Shown here: one piece after another, positions 26,782 through 34,831 of the stretch
How positions within the stretch are numbered: position 1 is the first letter of the stretch
How the letters are laid out: each line of letters starts with the position of its first letter
From: an uncultured bacterium
GTDB lineage: Bacteria > Bacillota > Clostridia > Lachnospirales > Lachnospiraceae
Reading direction: 5' to 3'
DNA: 64,000 nucleotides
NCBI GenBank assembly: GCA_947383005.1
Contig: CANDBT010000023.1
Span: forward strand, 1 to 64,000
Notes under the pieces: generated by a model
Databases searched by the model: none
Seen by the model: only the letters and a program-made list of their open reading frames with translations
Told to the model about the DNA's origin: nothing
Translations under genes and position numbers: made by a program

Positions 26782-27291
26782 ATGAAAGGATTTCCAAAGG
26801 TAATCAAAACAAAGTCGGACCTGGTGAACACGTTCAAGATGGCGAAGAAAGGGAGCCTTAAAAAGGCGGATTGGTTGGAAGCCGTGGCGAAACTGGAAAA
26901 CCAGAATTGGATTATGTGCCCGGTAATCAGTCTGTCAGAGGACAGAAAGGCCGTTACAATCATGTTTTGTGCGGAAGCGGCAGCAGGGCAGAGGGTGAAG
27001 AATGGGGCGGTTTATCCGACCATACAGAGCATTGAAACGGTGGAGGTGGATAAAAGTACCACCGACACGGAAAACGCCGCTACAGAGGGCCAGGAAGCGG
27101 CCAGGGAGGGCACGGAGAGCGGCCAGGTGGCAGCAGGGCAGAACACCGCAACCCACACCGTCTTGAAACTTTCCAAGGCCGTGAACATGGGCACAACGGA
27201 AATCGGCATCCCGGCGGCGGTATCATTCTATGACCGCCTGGGGATTTCCAAGGAGGAAGTGGAGGAAATGAAAGGAGAATTGGAAGCATGA
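26782..27291 (+). CDS. Hypothetical protein between baseplate and DGR target, 169 aa
   Basis: ATG 26782 follows an AGAAAGCGAGG leader. The N-terminal 65 residues look like a small folded domain (KTKSDLVNTFKMAKKGSLKKA); residues 85-130 are low-complexity T/E/G. The last bases overlap the DGR target start by 4, so it is co-translated with it. A chaperone or linker for the target is possible but unproven. Confidence 0.6.
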   Translation: MKGFPKVIKTKSDLVNTFKMAKKGSLKKADWLEAVAKLENQNWIMCPVISLSEDRKAVTIMFCAEAAAGQRVKNGAVYPTIQSIETVEVDKSTTDTENAATEGQEAAREGTESGQVAAGQNTATHTVLKLSKAVNMGTTEIGIPAAVSFYDRLGISKEEVEEMKGELEA

Positions 27292-28391
27292 GTAGACTTT
27301 TTGTATATGATGAAAATATGTTGGATGAACGGGCCAAGATTACCGTTGCCAAGATGGCGGCCATTTCTGACATTGTAGCCCCGGAAAAGGCATACATCCA
27401 GTACAGCGGACGGGGGGAAGTCACGGTGATTGCCGGGTGCGTGATTGCGGTGGGCGAAACGTCTGTGTTTAAGACGGCGGAAACCGTACTTACAAAGGAA
27501 AATCTGGACCAGGGAAGTGATTTTGCACACGGCAATGATTACTATATTTATATTTGTGACCCCGGAACGGATAACCAGGATGAACAGTATTTGATTTCCG
27601 CAAACTCCACGTTCCCGGACGGTGAGGGATGGGATGATACAAACACCCGGAAGATTGGCGGATTCCATTATGGACGTGTAAGGAATACGGATGAATACGG
27701 GCGGCCAATCAATACATCCGGGGAGGTAAGGGGTGCCGGATGGGAGGGGAATACCCGTGTGGACATTATCCCTAATTCCGTATGGACTACGAAGCACCGC
27801 CCTAAATGTGACCCGTCCGGCATGGTATACCTGGGGAACGCTTTATGGGGTGACATTTACCTTTCCAGTGATGACGGGGCCAACGGATTGCAGTCTGTCT
27901 ATTGCGGTACACCTATCACGGGCACGGAGGGCCTTAACTGGTATATCGCAGGGGAACGGGCAAGACGTGTGGGGAAGCGTCTGCCAACCTACATGGAATT
28001 TACCGTGGCAGCAGACGGAAGTCCCCAGGGGTTGGATGATTCCAACACAAACGGGTGGACGGCAACCGCAAACAAGGCAAGAACCGCCGTTGGGAACATT
28101 GCAAACGCCGTGAGTGCCTTAAATATATGTGACCTGGTGGGGCTTGTATGGAAATGGCTGCTTGACTTGATGCATGACCCCACGGGAGCCGCCGGGGCGT
28201 GGTATGACCCCATGGCAGGGCAGGGTTACGGTCAATTATGGATGTACTTAGCCACGGGCTTGCGCGCCCTCCTTGGCGGCGGCGGTTGGAACGGCGGCGT
28301 GCATTGCGGTTCGCGGGCCGTCGGTTGCGGCGATTACCCGTGGTACGTGTGCGCGAGCTTTGGCGTGTGGTGCGTGTGTGACAGTCTGTAA
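27288..28391 (+). CDS. DGR target protein with C-type-lectin-like variable domain, 367 aa
   Basis: Residues 1-150 are a beta-rich tail-attachment part. Residues about 180-365 carry the formylglycine-enzyme/C-lectin fold hallmarks GLNWYIAGERARRVGKRLPTY and C-terminal GVWCVCDSL. The last 44 codons are the variable repeat (28255-28382). Compared with the template, 13 residues are replaced (eight Asn codons changed, plus H to R, I to L, T to A, I to F and similar), so the ligand surface is diversified. It sits after the baseplate genes, as expected for a receptor-binding tip protein. Confidence 0.93.
   Translation: MSRLFVYDENMLDERAKITVAKMAAISDIVAPEKAYIQYSGRGEVTVIAGCVIAVGETSVFKTAETVLTKENLDQGSDFAHGNDYYIYICDPGTDNQDEQYLISANSTFPDGEGWDDTNTRKIGGFHYGRVRNTDEYGRPINTSGEVRGAGWEGNTRVDIIPNSVWTTKHRPKCDPSGMVYLGNALWGDIYLSSDDGANGLQSVYCGTPITGTEGLNWYIAGERARRVGKRLPTYMEFTVAADGSPQGLDDSNTNGWTATANKARTAVGNIANAVSALNICDLVGLVWKWLLDLMHDPTGAAGAWYDPMAGQGYGQLWMYLATGLRALLGGGGWNGGVHCGSRAVGCGDYPWYVCASFGVWCVCDSL
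28255..28382 (+). repeat. DGR variable repeat (VR), 128 bp
   Basis: Aligns without gaps to the template at 28878-29005. There are 18 mismatches, all where the template has A (14 to G, 3 to T, 1 to C); all 102 non-A positions match. The last 24 bases, apart from one final A, hold no adenine and would serve as the initiation of mutagenic homing. Confidence 0.97.
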
Positions 28392-28399
28392 ATCTGTTG

Positions 28400-28421
28400 G
28401 GGACGGGCGGAAGCCCGGCCC
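28400..28421 (+). other. DGR hairpin downstream of VR
   Basis: CGGGC-GGAA-GCCCG with outer GGG/CCC and one A-G mismatch, starting 17 bases after VR. A hairpin or cruciform just after VR is required for efficient target recognition in the Bordetella phage DGR; here the GGAA loop is GNRA-type. Role inferred from that precedent. Confidence 0.7.
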
Positions 28422-28443
28422 TGGATTTTAAAGAGGTGGGAAA

Positions 28444-28839
28444 ATGGCCCAGGGAAAAGAAACCGAAAACAAGCAAACAAACAGTTTCATGGAAAGCATG
28501 AAACTATTCCAAAAAGTTTATGATTTCCTGGTCTATATCTTTCCAATCTTAGGACAGCTTCCAAAGTTTGAAAAGTTCGCATTGCAGCTATACATAAAGC
28601 AGTCGCTTTTTGAACTGGTAAAGGACATAATACGGTTCAGAAAGACGGGAACGAAAAGCCATATCTATGCGGCGGACGTGGAACTGGAATTTATCCGGGT
28701 GCTGATTCGGCTTGCATATGACTTGAAATATTCGGCGGTGAACAAACACCGTTATGAAGTGGCAAGCCGGAAACTGGCAGAGGTAGGGAAGATATTGGGC
28801 GGCATTATCGAAGCTGTGAAAGATGGAAAATGGAAATGA
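28444..28839 (+). CDS. avd: DGR accessory variability determinant (Avd), 131 aa
   Basis: Avd is a small basic four-helix-bundle protein that forms a pentamer and binds the RT and template RNA. This one is the right length, helical and basic (FELVKDIIRFRKTGTKSH, FIRVLIRLAYDLKYSAVNKHRYEVA) and lies between VR and TR. AAAGAGGTGGG precedes ATG 28444. Confidence 0.9.
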   Translation: MAQGKETENKQTNSFMESMKLFQKVYDFLVYIFPILGQLPKFEKFALQLYIKQSLFELVKDIIRFRKTGTKSHIYAADVELEFIRVLIRLAYDLKYSAVNKHRYEVASRKLAEVGKILGGIIEAVKDGKWK

Positions 28840-28877
28840 TAAATAAAATTTGGGGAAACTGTTAATTCGCACCTGGC

Positions 28878-29005
28878 CGGGCTTGCACGCCCTCATTGGC
28901 GGCGGCAATTGGAACAACGGCGTGCATTGCGGTTCACGGGCCGTCAATTGCAACAATTACCCGTGGAACGTGAACACGAACATTGGCGTGTGGTGCGTGT
29001 GTGAC
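28878..29005 (+). repeat. DGR template repeat (TR), 128 bp
   Basis: Contains 26 adenines, largely placed as AAY codons in the target frame (9 of them), so mutagenesis gives NNY codons and can never create a stop in those codons. The gap 28840-29164 holds only this TR and its flanks, presumably transcribed as the template RNA. Confidence 0.97.
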
Positions 29006-29164
29006 TAATCAACTTTGCAGACTTAGGGGCCTACGGGCTACTAGCAAGATTTATCAATCATTCTGATAAGTCAGACGGTTTTCCCGTTCCGGCGGTTTGT
29101 CCGGACAAAATAGAAAAGGCACCGCCTTTTGAGTAGAAGAATATTTGAAAATTGGTAGGGCAAA

Positions 29165-30217
29165 ATGAAAACAGTTAAAGGATTACATGAAAAAATGTAT
29201 ACCTTTGACAATGCCGATACATCATTCAGGCAAGCCGCAAAGAATAAGCGGTTCAATGAAGAGGTATTGGCATTTTTCATGTCAAAGGAAGATGAATTGT
29301 TCCGGGCGTGTGAGGAATTGGAAAACCTCAATTACAAGCAGGGGGACTATACCATTTTCAAGGTATGGGAGCCAAAGGAACGCCTTATCATGGCGTTACC
29401 GTTCTATGACAGAGTGGTGCAGCACATGATTGTAAATGCCATAGGGCCGGTATTTGAACAAAGATTCTATACCCATTCTTATGCGTGCCGTGAGGGGAAA
29501 GGGATGCACGCCGCAAGCAATCAACTGTACCAATGGATGTATGAATTGATGACGGTCCAGGGGTTGCGGCTATACGGCTTTAAAGGGGACATAAGCAAAT
29601 ACTTTGCATCCATCCCACATGAAGAACTGAAAACGGAAAACAGACGGTACATAGGGGACAAGAAAGCCCTCTTCCTTATGGACAGTATCATTGACAAGAA
29701 CGGGATATTGCCGGACGGCGTGGGCATCCCCGTGGGGAACCTCACAAGCCAGTTGTTTGCCAATGTGTACGGGAACCGCCTGGACAAGTTCGTAAAACAT
29801 ACCTTGCACATCAAGTATTACATCCGATACATGGATGATTTTATCATCCTTTCCCCGGACCTGGCACAGCTAAAGGAATGGGTAAAGAGAATTGAAGAAT
29901 TTTTGGAAGAGGAAATGAAATTGCACATGAATCCAAAAAGCACAATTCTGTATGCAGGAAACGGGATTGATTTTTGCGGCTATATCCACCACCCGGAATA
30001 TAGGAAAGTCAGAAAGGCATCCGTCCGGCGGCTGAAAAATGACGTGAAGTATTTGGAAGCCGGGGAACTGGACCGTGAAACCTTTGAGCGGAGATATAAA
30101 AGCCGCCTGGGGCATATGGGGCACGCCGACACCTACCACGTTACAAAGGCCATAGAATATGAATTGCTGTTTTGGGAGTGGGAGCAGACGGAAAGCCGCC
30201 TTTTAATCCCGGCATAA
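29165..30217 (+). CDS. DGR reverse transcriptase, 350 aa
   Basis: Retron/DGR-clade RT that copies TR RNA with errors at A. Catalytic Asp in FKGDISKYFASI (about 142) and YMDD at 222-225. The motif-4 stretch GIPVGNLTSQ (187-196), where other RTs have QGxxxSP, is a DGR hallmark. Length 350 aa is typical. Located 159 bases after TR on the same strand. Confidence 0.96.
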   Translation: MKTVKGLHEKMYTFDNADTSFRQAAKNKRFNEEVLAFFMSKEDELFRACEELENLNYKQGDYTIFKVWEPKERLIMALPFYDRVVQHMIVNAIGPVFEQRFYTHSYACREGKGMHAASNQLYQWMYELMTVQGLRLYGFKGDISKYFASIPHEELKTENRRYIGDKKALFLMDSIIDKNGILPDGVGIPVGNLTSQLFANVYGNRLDKFVKHTLHIKYYIRYMDDFIILSPDLAQLKEWVKRIEEFLEEEMKLHMNPKSTILYAGNGIDFCGYIHHPEYRKVRKASVRRLKNDVKYLEAGELDRETFERRYKSRLGHMGHADTYHVTKAIEYELLFWEWEQTESRLLIPA

Positions 30218-30219
30218 CC

Positions 30220-30231
30220 GGGTCAGAATTT
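30220..30231 (+). promoter_or_regulatory. Recurrent intergenic 12-mer GGGTCAGAATWT (copy 3)
   Basis: GGGTCAGAATTT between the RT and holin genes; see copies at 11485 and 14137. Confidence 0.4.
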
Positions 30232-30296
30232 GAACATAAAACCGCCTACAATAAAACCGTGACAAAAGGAATAATCCAAGAAAGGAGAAAAGGACA

Positions 30297-30737
30297 ATGA
30301 AAAGTGAGTTGATGGAATTTCTTTTGGAAATGGCAGAAAATCAGTTTTTAAGAGCGGTGGCCCTGGCGGTTGTGTTTGATACCATCATGGGCGTACTTAG
30401 GGCGGTAAAGGAGCGGAAATTTAATAGCTGTATTGGCATCAATGGAGCAATCCGCAAAGTAGGCATGATTCTGTCTATTATCTTCTTACGCCTGGCAGAT
30501 GCCGTTATAGGCATCAATCTTATAGGATTTCTGCCAAAGGAAATGTGGGCGGCAATCGGCATGGATGCACCGTTGCATTTAGGAATGGCTGAATTTTTCG
30601 CCATACTCTTTGTAGCTTATGAAATCGTGAGCATCTTAAAGAACATGGCACTGGCCGGGTTGCCCGTGAAAGGCTTGTGGCAGAAAATAAAGGCCGTCCT
30701 TTCCAAGTACACCACAGAATTGCCGGATGACGATTAA
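30297..30737 (+). CDS. Phage holin (holin 4 / TcdE-like), 146 aa
   Basis: Three to four hydrophobic segments (about 15-35, 55-75, 95-115) with FDTIMGVLRAVKERKFNS between the first two, the signature of the phage_holin_4 family. Holins open the inner membrane for the lysin encoded next, with which the gene overlaps or abuts. GAAAGGAGAAAAGG precedes ATG 30297. Confidence 0.9.
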   Translation: MKSELMEFLLEMAENQFLRAVALAVVFDTIMGVLRAVKERKFNSCIGINGAIRKVGMILSIIFLRLADAVIGINLIGFLPKEMWAAIGMDAPLHLGMAEFFAILFVAYEIVSILKNMALAGLPVKGLWQKIKAVLSKYTTELPDDD

Positions 30738-30753
30738 GGAGGGCAAAGGAAAT

Positions 30754-32034
30754 ATGGAAAAGCAGGATTTCATAAAAAAGGTTGCCGGGTATGTGCAGAA
30801 ATACGCCGCCGTCTATGGGATTGCCGTACACAGCCCCATTATTGCCCAGGCAATCCTGGAAAGCGGATGGGGGGAAAGCCGCCTGGCCGCCGTGTACCAT
30901 AATTATTTTGGGCTGAAATGTGGGACAAGGTGGACCGGGAAGAGCGTAAACCTTAAAACTATGGAAGAATACACGCCGGGGACACTTACGAAGATCAAGG
31001 ACAATTTCCGGGTGTACGGCAGCATGGAAGAGGGCGTGAAAGGTTATTTTGATTTCATCCAACTGGAAAGATACCAGAACCTTAAAGGCATCACGGACCC
31101 GGCGGCATATCTGAAAACCATCAAGGCGGACGGGTACGCCACAAGCAGCAGATATGTAGAAAATACCATGCGGATTGTTTCACAGTATGATTTACAGCAA
31201 TATGACGTGAAAGGGGAAATGGGTATGGCAAAGACAGCAAGTGCCGCATTGGCCCAGGCAAGGGAATGGATTGGCAGGAATGAAGCGGACGGGACCCACA
31301 AGGGCATCATAGACGTATACAACGGCCATACGCCGATTGCCAGAGGGTACAAGGTAAAGTATACGGATGCCTGGTGCGCCACCTTTGTTTCCGCCGTTGC
31401 TATCAGATGCGGATTGACGGAAATCATACCAACCGAGTGCGGATGCGGCCAGATGGTAGAATTGTTCCGTGCCCTGGGGGAATGGCAGGAAAGCGACAGC
31501 AGAACGCCGGCCCCTGGGGATGTGATTTTCTATGATTGGGATGATACCGGGGCCGGAGATTGTACGGGATGGCCGGACCATGTGGGGTTTGTCGAGAGTG
31601 TGAGCGGCGGAAAGATTACCGTCATTGAGGGCAATAAAAACAATGCCGTTGGCCGCCGTGTCCTGGCCGTGGATGGCCGTTACATAAGAGGGTATGGCGT
31701 TCCAAGGTACGCAGAGGAAAGCGGAGCGGATGCCGCCGGAAGCGGAGCAAAGACCGTGGCCGCCGTTGCAAAGGAAGTGATTGCCGGAGCATGGGGAAAC
31801 GGGACGGAGCGGAAAGAACGCCTTACCGCCGCCGGGTACGATTACCAGGCCGTCCAGAGCCAGGTAAACGCTTTATTGAAAGGGAACGAAAAGCCTACAA
31901 AGAGCGTGGCGGAGGTTGCCAAGGAAGTGATTGCCGGGAAGTGGGGCAACGGAGCAGAGAGAAAGAAACGCCTGGAAGCCGCCGGGTACGATTACCAGGC
32001 CGTCCAGGACAAGGTAAACAGATTATTGAAATAA
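30754..32034 (+). CDS. Modular endolysin: glucosaminidase, CHAP, two CW_7 repeats, 426 aa
   Basis: Residues 1-150: GH73-type glucosaminidase (IIAQAILESGWGESRLA with catalytic Glu, HNYFGLKC). Residues about 165-320: CHAP amidase/endopeptidase with Cys in DAWCATFVSAVA and His in PDHVGFVESV. Residues about 335-426: two CW_7 cell-wall repeats, each VAKEVIAGxWGNG...RLxAAGYDYQAVQ. It therefore cuts both glycan and peptide. ATG 30754 follows GGAGGGCAAAGG; ATG 30727 overlaps the holin. Confidence 0.92.
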   Translation: MEKQDFIKKVAGYVQKYAAVYGIAVHSPIIAQAILESGWGESRLAAVYHNYFGLKCGTRWTGKSVNLKTMEEYTPGTLTKIKDNFRVYGSMEEGVKGYFDFIQLERYQNLKGITDPAAYLKTIKADGYATSSRYVENTMRIVSQYDLQQYDVKGEMGMAKTASAALAQAREWIGRNEADGTHKGIIDVYNGHTPIARGYKVKYTDAWCATFVSAVAIRCGLTEIIPTECGCGQMVELFRALGEWQESDSRTPAPGDVIFYDWDDTGAGDCTGWPDHVGFVESVSGGKITVIEGNKNNAVGRRVLAVDGRYIRGYGVPRYAEESGADAAGSGAKTVAAVAKEVIAGAWGNGTERKERLTAAGYDYQAVQSQVNALLKGNEKPTKSVAEVAKEVIAGKWGNGAERKKRLEAAGYDYQAVQDKVNRLLK

Positions 32035-32099
32035 TCTGTAAAACAACCGTCTTTTGGAGAAAAGGCCAAAGCAAGGAATGATGATATGTCACGGGATAG

Positions 32100-32131
32100 G
32101 GAACACGTCAAAACGGGCGTGTTCCTTTTTC
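32100..32131 (+). terminator. Rho-independent terminator after the lysin
   Basis: GGAACACG (32100-32107) pairs with CGTGTTCC (32118-32125), followed by TTTTTCTTT. Ends the late operon. Confidence 0.85.
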
Positions 32132-32164
32132 TTTGGTGAAAATAAAAATATTACGGAATATGTA

Positions 32165-32193
32165 TTGACATATCCTGGAATATGTAATATAAT
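32165..32193 (+). promoter_or_regulatory. Consensus sigma-70/A promoter
   Basis: TTGACA (32165-32170), 17-bp spacer, TATAAT (32188-32193): a perfect match to both boxes. It would drive the small genes at 32253 and 32487 and possibly the repeat copy 2 RNA. Confidence 0.85.
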
Positions 32194-32252
32194 AAAGACA
32201 GTTAAGAGAGATTCTTAACAAATACATGGGCAAGCATAGAAAGGAGAATGGC

Positions 32253-32405
32253 ATGGAAGATATGAGAGAGTTCGTAGCATATTGCAGAAAACTTTTAAGG
32301 ACCATCAACAATATAGAAAAAGCCTTAGAGGATAAGGACAATGAAAAGGCGTTGGAGTTGGTGAGGGAATTAAAAGAAGATACTCAAAAAGACATTGAAG
32401 CATAA
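32253..32405 (+). CDS. Small helical protein, 50 aa
   Basis: AAGGAGAATGGC precedes ATG 32253. Sequence MEDMREFVAYCRKLLRTIN followed by charged helices, AT-rich compared with the late genes. It is expressed from the consensus promoter just upstream, so it may be a lysogeny-stage or moron gene. No family recognised. Confidence 0.6.
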   Translation: MEDMREFVAYCRKLLRTINNIEKALEDKDNEKALELVRELKEDTQKDIEA

Positions 32406-32486
32406 GAAATAGGGGAAACAGAAAGGGCGGTGGACTTGCCAAAACCGCCCAATCCGTTAAAAATATTATAAAAGGATAGTGGGAAA

Positions 32487-32681
32487 ATGGCAAGACCGAA
32501 AAAAGAGGATTTCAACCAGATTAAATATCAGAATGAGTTTAACAAGGCGAACTATGATAGGGTGGAAGTCAATATGCCAAAAGGGAAAAAAGCGATTGTA
32601 AAAAATGCCGCAGCGGCGGCAGGGCAGAGCGTAAGCGAATATATCAACCAGGCCATTGATGCAAGAATGGGCCTGGATTAA
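32487..32681 (+). CDS. Ribbon-helix-helix (Arc/CopG-type) protein, 64 aa
   Basis: A beta strand YDRVEVNMPKG, a helix KKAIVKNAAAAAG and then QSVSEYINQAIDARM form the RHH pattern seen in small repressors and antitoxins. It would bind DNA as a dimer and probably regulates this operon. No toxin partner is recognisable next to it. GATAGTGGGAAA precedes the start. Confidence 0.75.
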   Translation: MARPKKEDFNQIKYQNEFNKANYDRVEVNMPKGKKAIVKNAAAAAGQSVSEYINQAIDARMGLD

Positions 32682-32712
32682 GGTGCCGCCCCGGCAGCAG
32701 GAAGCCGCCGGG

Positions 32713-32986
32713 GGCAATTAAAACGGCCATGCCAACCATGGGCGGCGTGAGGGTCCAAAGCCCCTATAAACTGTTGATGGGTTGCACTGGTGCAAAAAGT
32801 ACCTACCAGGGAAGCGTACACGCCTATTCTTCCCAGGTAGGCCGGGAACTAGAAAACCATGCCACGCCCCGGTGAAGTTATCCGGCGTTTAAAAGGTTGT
32901 ACGATAACACCCGGTATATTGCAAGCTGTCATCCTATAAGCCATAGGGCGTGATATGGACGGATGGCCGCTTGTGGTATGCGAAAC
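32713..32986 (+). repeat. 274-bp perfect direct repeat, copy 2 (probable structured RNA)
   Basis: Identical to 1237-1510 with no mismatch found. Same orientation, again placed directly before a small gene's ribosome-binding site. It diverges from copy 1 immediately at both edges. Confidence 0.85.
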
Positions 32987-33012
32987 CACAGATGCAAAGG
33001 GAGGAACTTAAC

Positions 33013-33540
33013 ATGGGTATTTTGAAAAATCTATTCTCTAAAAAGCAGGAAGCACAGACACCGCCGCCCCAGGAGGAACCGAAAAGACCGAAAGGGATAA
33101 TCAAGACACAGCGGCACAAACTGGATAATGTGGAAGCCCACATGAAAGAGATTATGGAACTTGTGGTGAAAAACGAGGACTATAAACTTTCCGAAAAAGC
33201 AATCATTGAAGATGGACGGGAAAATGAAAAAATCTATCAGTATGAGTTATCGGAAAAAGCAAAACTTTTGTTCGGGGGGGGGGTAGAACCTATCCAGGTT
33301 TTTGTTGGTGATGTACATATCGGAGATATAAAGAAAGGAAGTACAGCCAGGGTTAAAAAGCTGATAGAGAGCGGAACCATAAAGGACGTGGAAACGGAAG
33401 TATCTGGTGGAAAATATAAAATACTTAAAAGTTACAAGAGGATGGGGTATAGTGAGGAATACACATTAGACAAGTTAGAGGATGATTTTTCTATTACCAT
33501 TGAAATCACTTACCGGGAAGAGATTAAAGAGGATGTATAA
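33013..33540 (+). CDS. Hypothetical protein with HIRAN-like segment and G10 tract, 175 aa
   Basis: ATG 33013 follows GGGAGGAACTTAAC. An N-terminal KNLFSKKQ amphipathic start is followed by a Pro-rich linker. The second half, IQVFVGDVHIGDIKKG...RVKKLIESG, resembles a HIRAN-type small beta domain but not firmly. A run of ten G (33274-33283) encodes Gly-Gly-Gly in frame; a change in its length would truncate the protein near residue 90. Confidence 0.6.
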   Translation: MGILKNLFSKKQEAQTPPPQEEPKRPKGIIKTQRHKLDNVEAHMKEIMELVVKNEDYKLSEKAIIEDGRENEKIYQYELSEKAKLLFGGGVEPIQVFVGDVHIGDIKKGSTARVKKLIESGTIKDVETEVSGGKYKILKSYKRMGYSEEYTLDKLEDDFSITIEITYREEIKEDV

Positions 33541-33609
33541 ATAATTGGGGTAGCAACATTGGGCGGCACGGATTCTTTCCGTGTCCGTTTCTTTTGGAGG
33601 GATGATTTC

Positions 33610-34644
33610 ATGGGGAAGCACTTAACTAAAAATGATAGGATAAAAATGGAAACAATGCTTAATTCCGGCCATAAGGTGCCGGAGGTTGCGGCGTATTTAC
33701 ACGTTCATAGGAGTACCATATACCGGGAAATAAAAAGGGGAGAGTATACCCATAGAAATAGTGATTATACCGAGGAAGTACGGTATAGCAGCGATTTGGG
33801 GCAAAAAACCCATGATTGGAACGCCCAGGGAAAGGGGCGGAGCCTTAAAATAGGGAATGATATGCCGTTAGCGGAATATATAGAGGATAAGATTGTAAAT
33901 GATAAGTACAGCCCGGAAGCCGCATTGGCAGCCGCCGCCAATAGTGGGATTGAGTTTAAAACCTCTATCAGTGTGAGGACTTTATATAGATATATAGATA
34001 ATGGTATTTTCCTTAAATTAACCAATAAGGACCTGCCGATAAAGGGGAAGCGGAAAAAGCATAATAAGAAAGTTAAGGTGCAGAAAAGGGCATCCGCCGG
34101 GGAGAGCATAGAGAACCGCCCGGAGGAAGTAAAAGACCGGGAAACCTTTGGACATTGGGAAATGGACACGGTAAAGGGTAAGCAGGGCATTACAAAGTCA
34201 TGTATGCTTGTCTTAACAGAGCGCAAAACAAGGGATGAAATCATCATTAAGATGCCGGACCAAAAGGCGGCAAGCGTTGTGGAAGCCCTGGACAGACTGG
34301 AAAGGAAATGGGGGGATGTGTTCCCTAAAGTGTTTAGAAGCATCACCGTGGACAATGGGGTGGAGTTTGCGGACTATGAGGGGTTAGAACGGTCTGTTTT
34401 GCATGAGGGGGAAAAGCGGACCTTTCTTTTCTATTGCCATCCGTATAGCAGTTGGGAAAGAGGAACAAACGAGAATAGCAACCGCCTAATTCGCCGTCAC
34501 ATCCCAAAGGGGGAGGATTTCGAGGAAAAGCAGGATAAGGACATTGAGTATATAGAAAATTGGATAAACAACTATCCAAGGGGGATTTTGGGCTTTAAGA
34601 CTTCCGCCCAACTCTTTGAAGAGGAAATCAAAAACCTGGCCTAA
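33610..34644 (+). CDS. IS30-family transposase, 344 aa
   Basis: N-terminal HTH (VPEVAAYLHVHRSTIYREIKRG) and a C-terminal DDE core: Asp in GHWEMDTVKGKQG, Asp in SITVDNGVEF, Glu in WERGTNENSNRLIRRH. TTTGGAGGG precedes ATG 33610. The gene is codirectional with the phage and has phage-like codon use. No terminal inverted repeat is evident just upstream, so it need not be an isolated IS; see findings. Confidence 0.92.
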   Translation: MGKHLTKNDRIKMETMLNSGHKVPEVAAYLHVHRSTIYREIKRGEYTHRNSDYTEEVRYSSDLGQKTHDWNAQGKGRSLKIGNDMPLAEYIEDKIVNDKYSPEAALAAAANSGIEFKTSISVRTLYRYIDNGIFLKLTNKDLPIKGKRKKHNKKVKVQKRASAGESIENRPEEVKDRETFGHWEMDTVKGKQGITKSCMLVLTERKTRDEIIIKMPDQKAASVVEALDRLERKWGDVFPKVFRSITVDNGVEFADYEGLERSVLHEGEKRTFLFYCHPYSSWERGTNENSNRLIRRHIPKGEDFEEKQDKDIEYIENWINNYPRGILGFKTSAQLFEEEIKNLA

Positions 34645-34711
34645 ATTTTTTCAAAAAGTTGTTGCATAACTATTGACAAAATGCAAACAGACAAGAGTAG
34701 TAAAAAATTGA
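34645..34711. other. Probable right boundary of the prophage
   Basis: Between the transposase stop and the rplU promoter. GTTGTTGCATAACTATTGACAA (about 34,659-34,680) looks like an IS30-family end by eye. The left end is outside the window, so no attachment repeat can be confirmed. Confidence 0.45.
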
Positions 34712-34740
34712 TTGACAGATAAAATCAGCCATGTTATGAT
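34712..34740 (+). promoter_or_regulatory. rplU promoter
   Basis: TTGACA (34712-34717), 17-bp spacer, TATGAT (34735-34740). Confidence 0.8.
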
Positions 34741-34744
34741 AAGA

Positions 34745-34831
34745 AAGTGTGCCGCACAGCGAGGTTTATAAGTTTATGTCTTTATGGACAAAACACCGTA
34801 GCTGGCGAGTAATGATAATAGGAGGTGCCGT
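34745..34831 (+). ncRNA. Probable L21 leader RNA
   Basis: A leader of about 85 nt between promoter and rplU with the short pairings GTGCCGCAC and GTCTTTATGGAC and a GGCGAG stretch near its 3' end. Firmicutes rplU-prp-rpmA operons usually carry the L21 autoregulatory leader here; assignment is by position and weak motif match. Confidence 0.5.
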
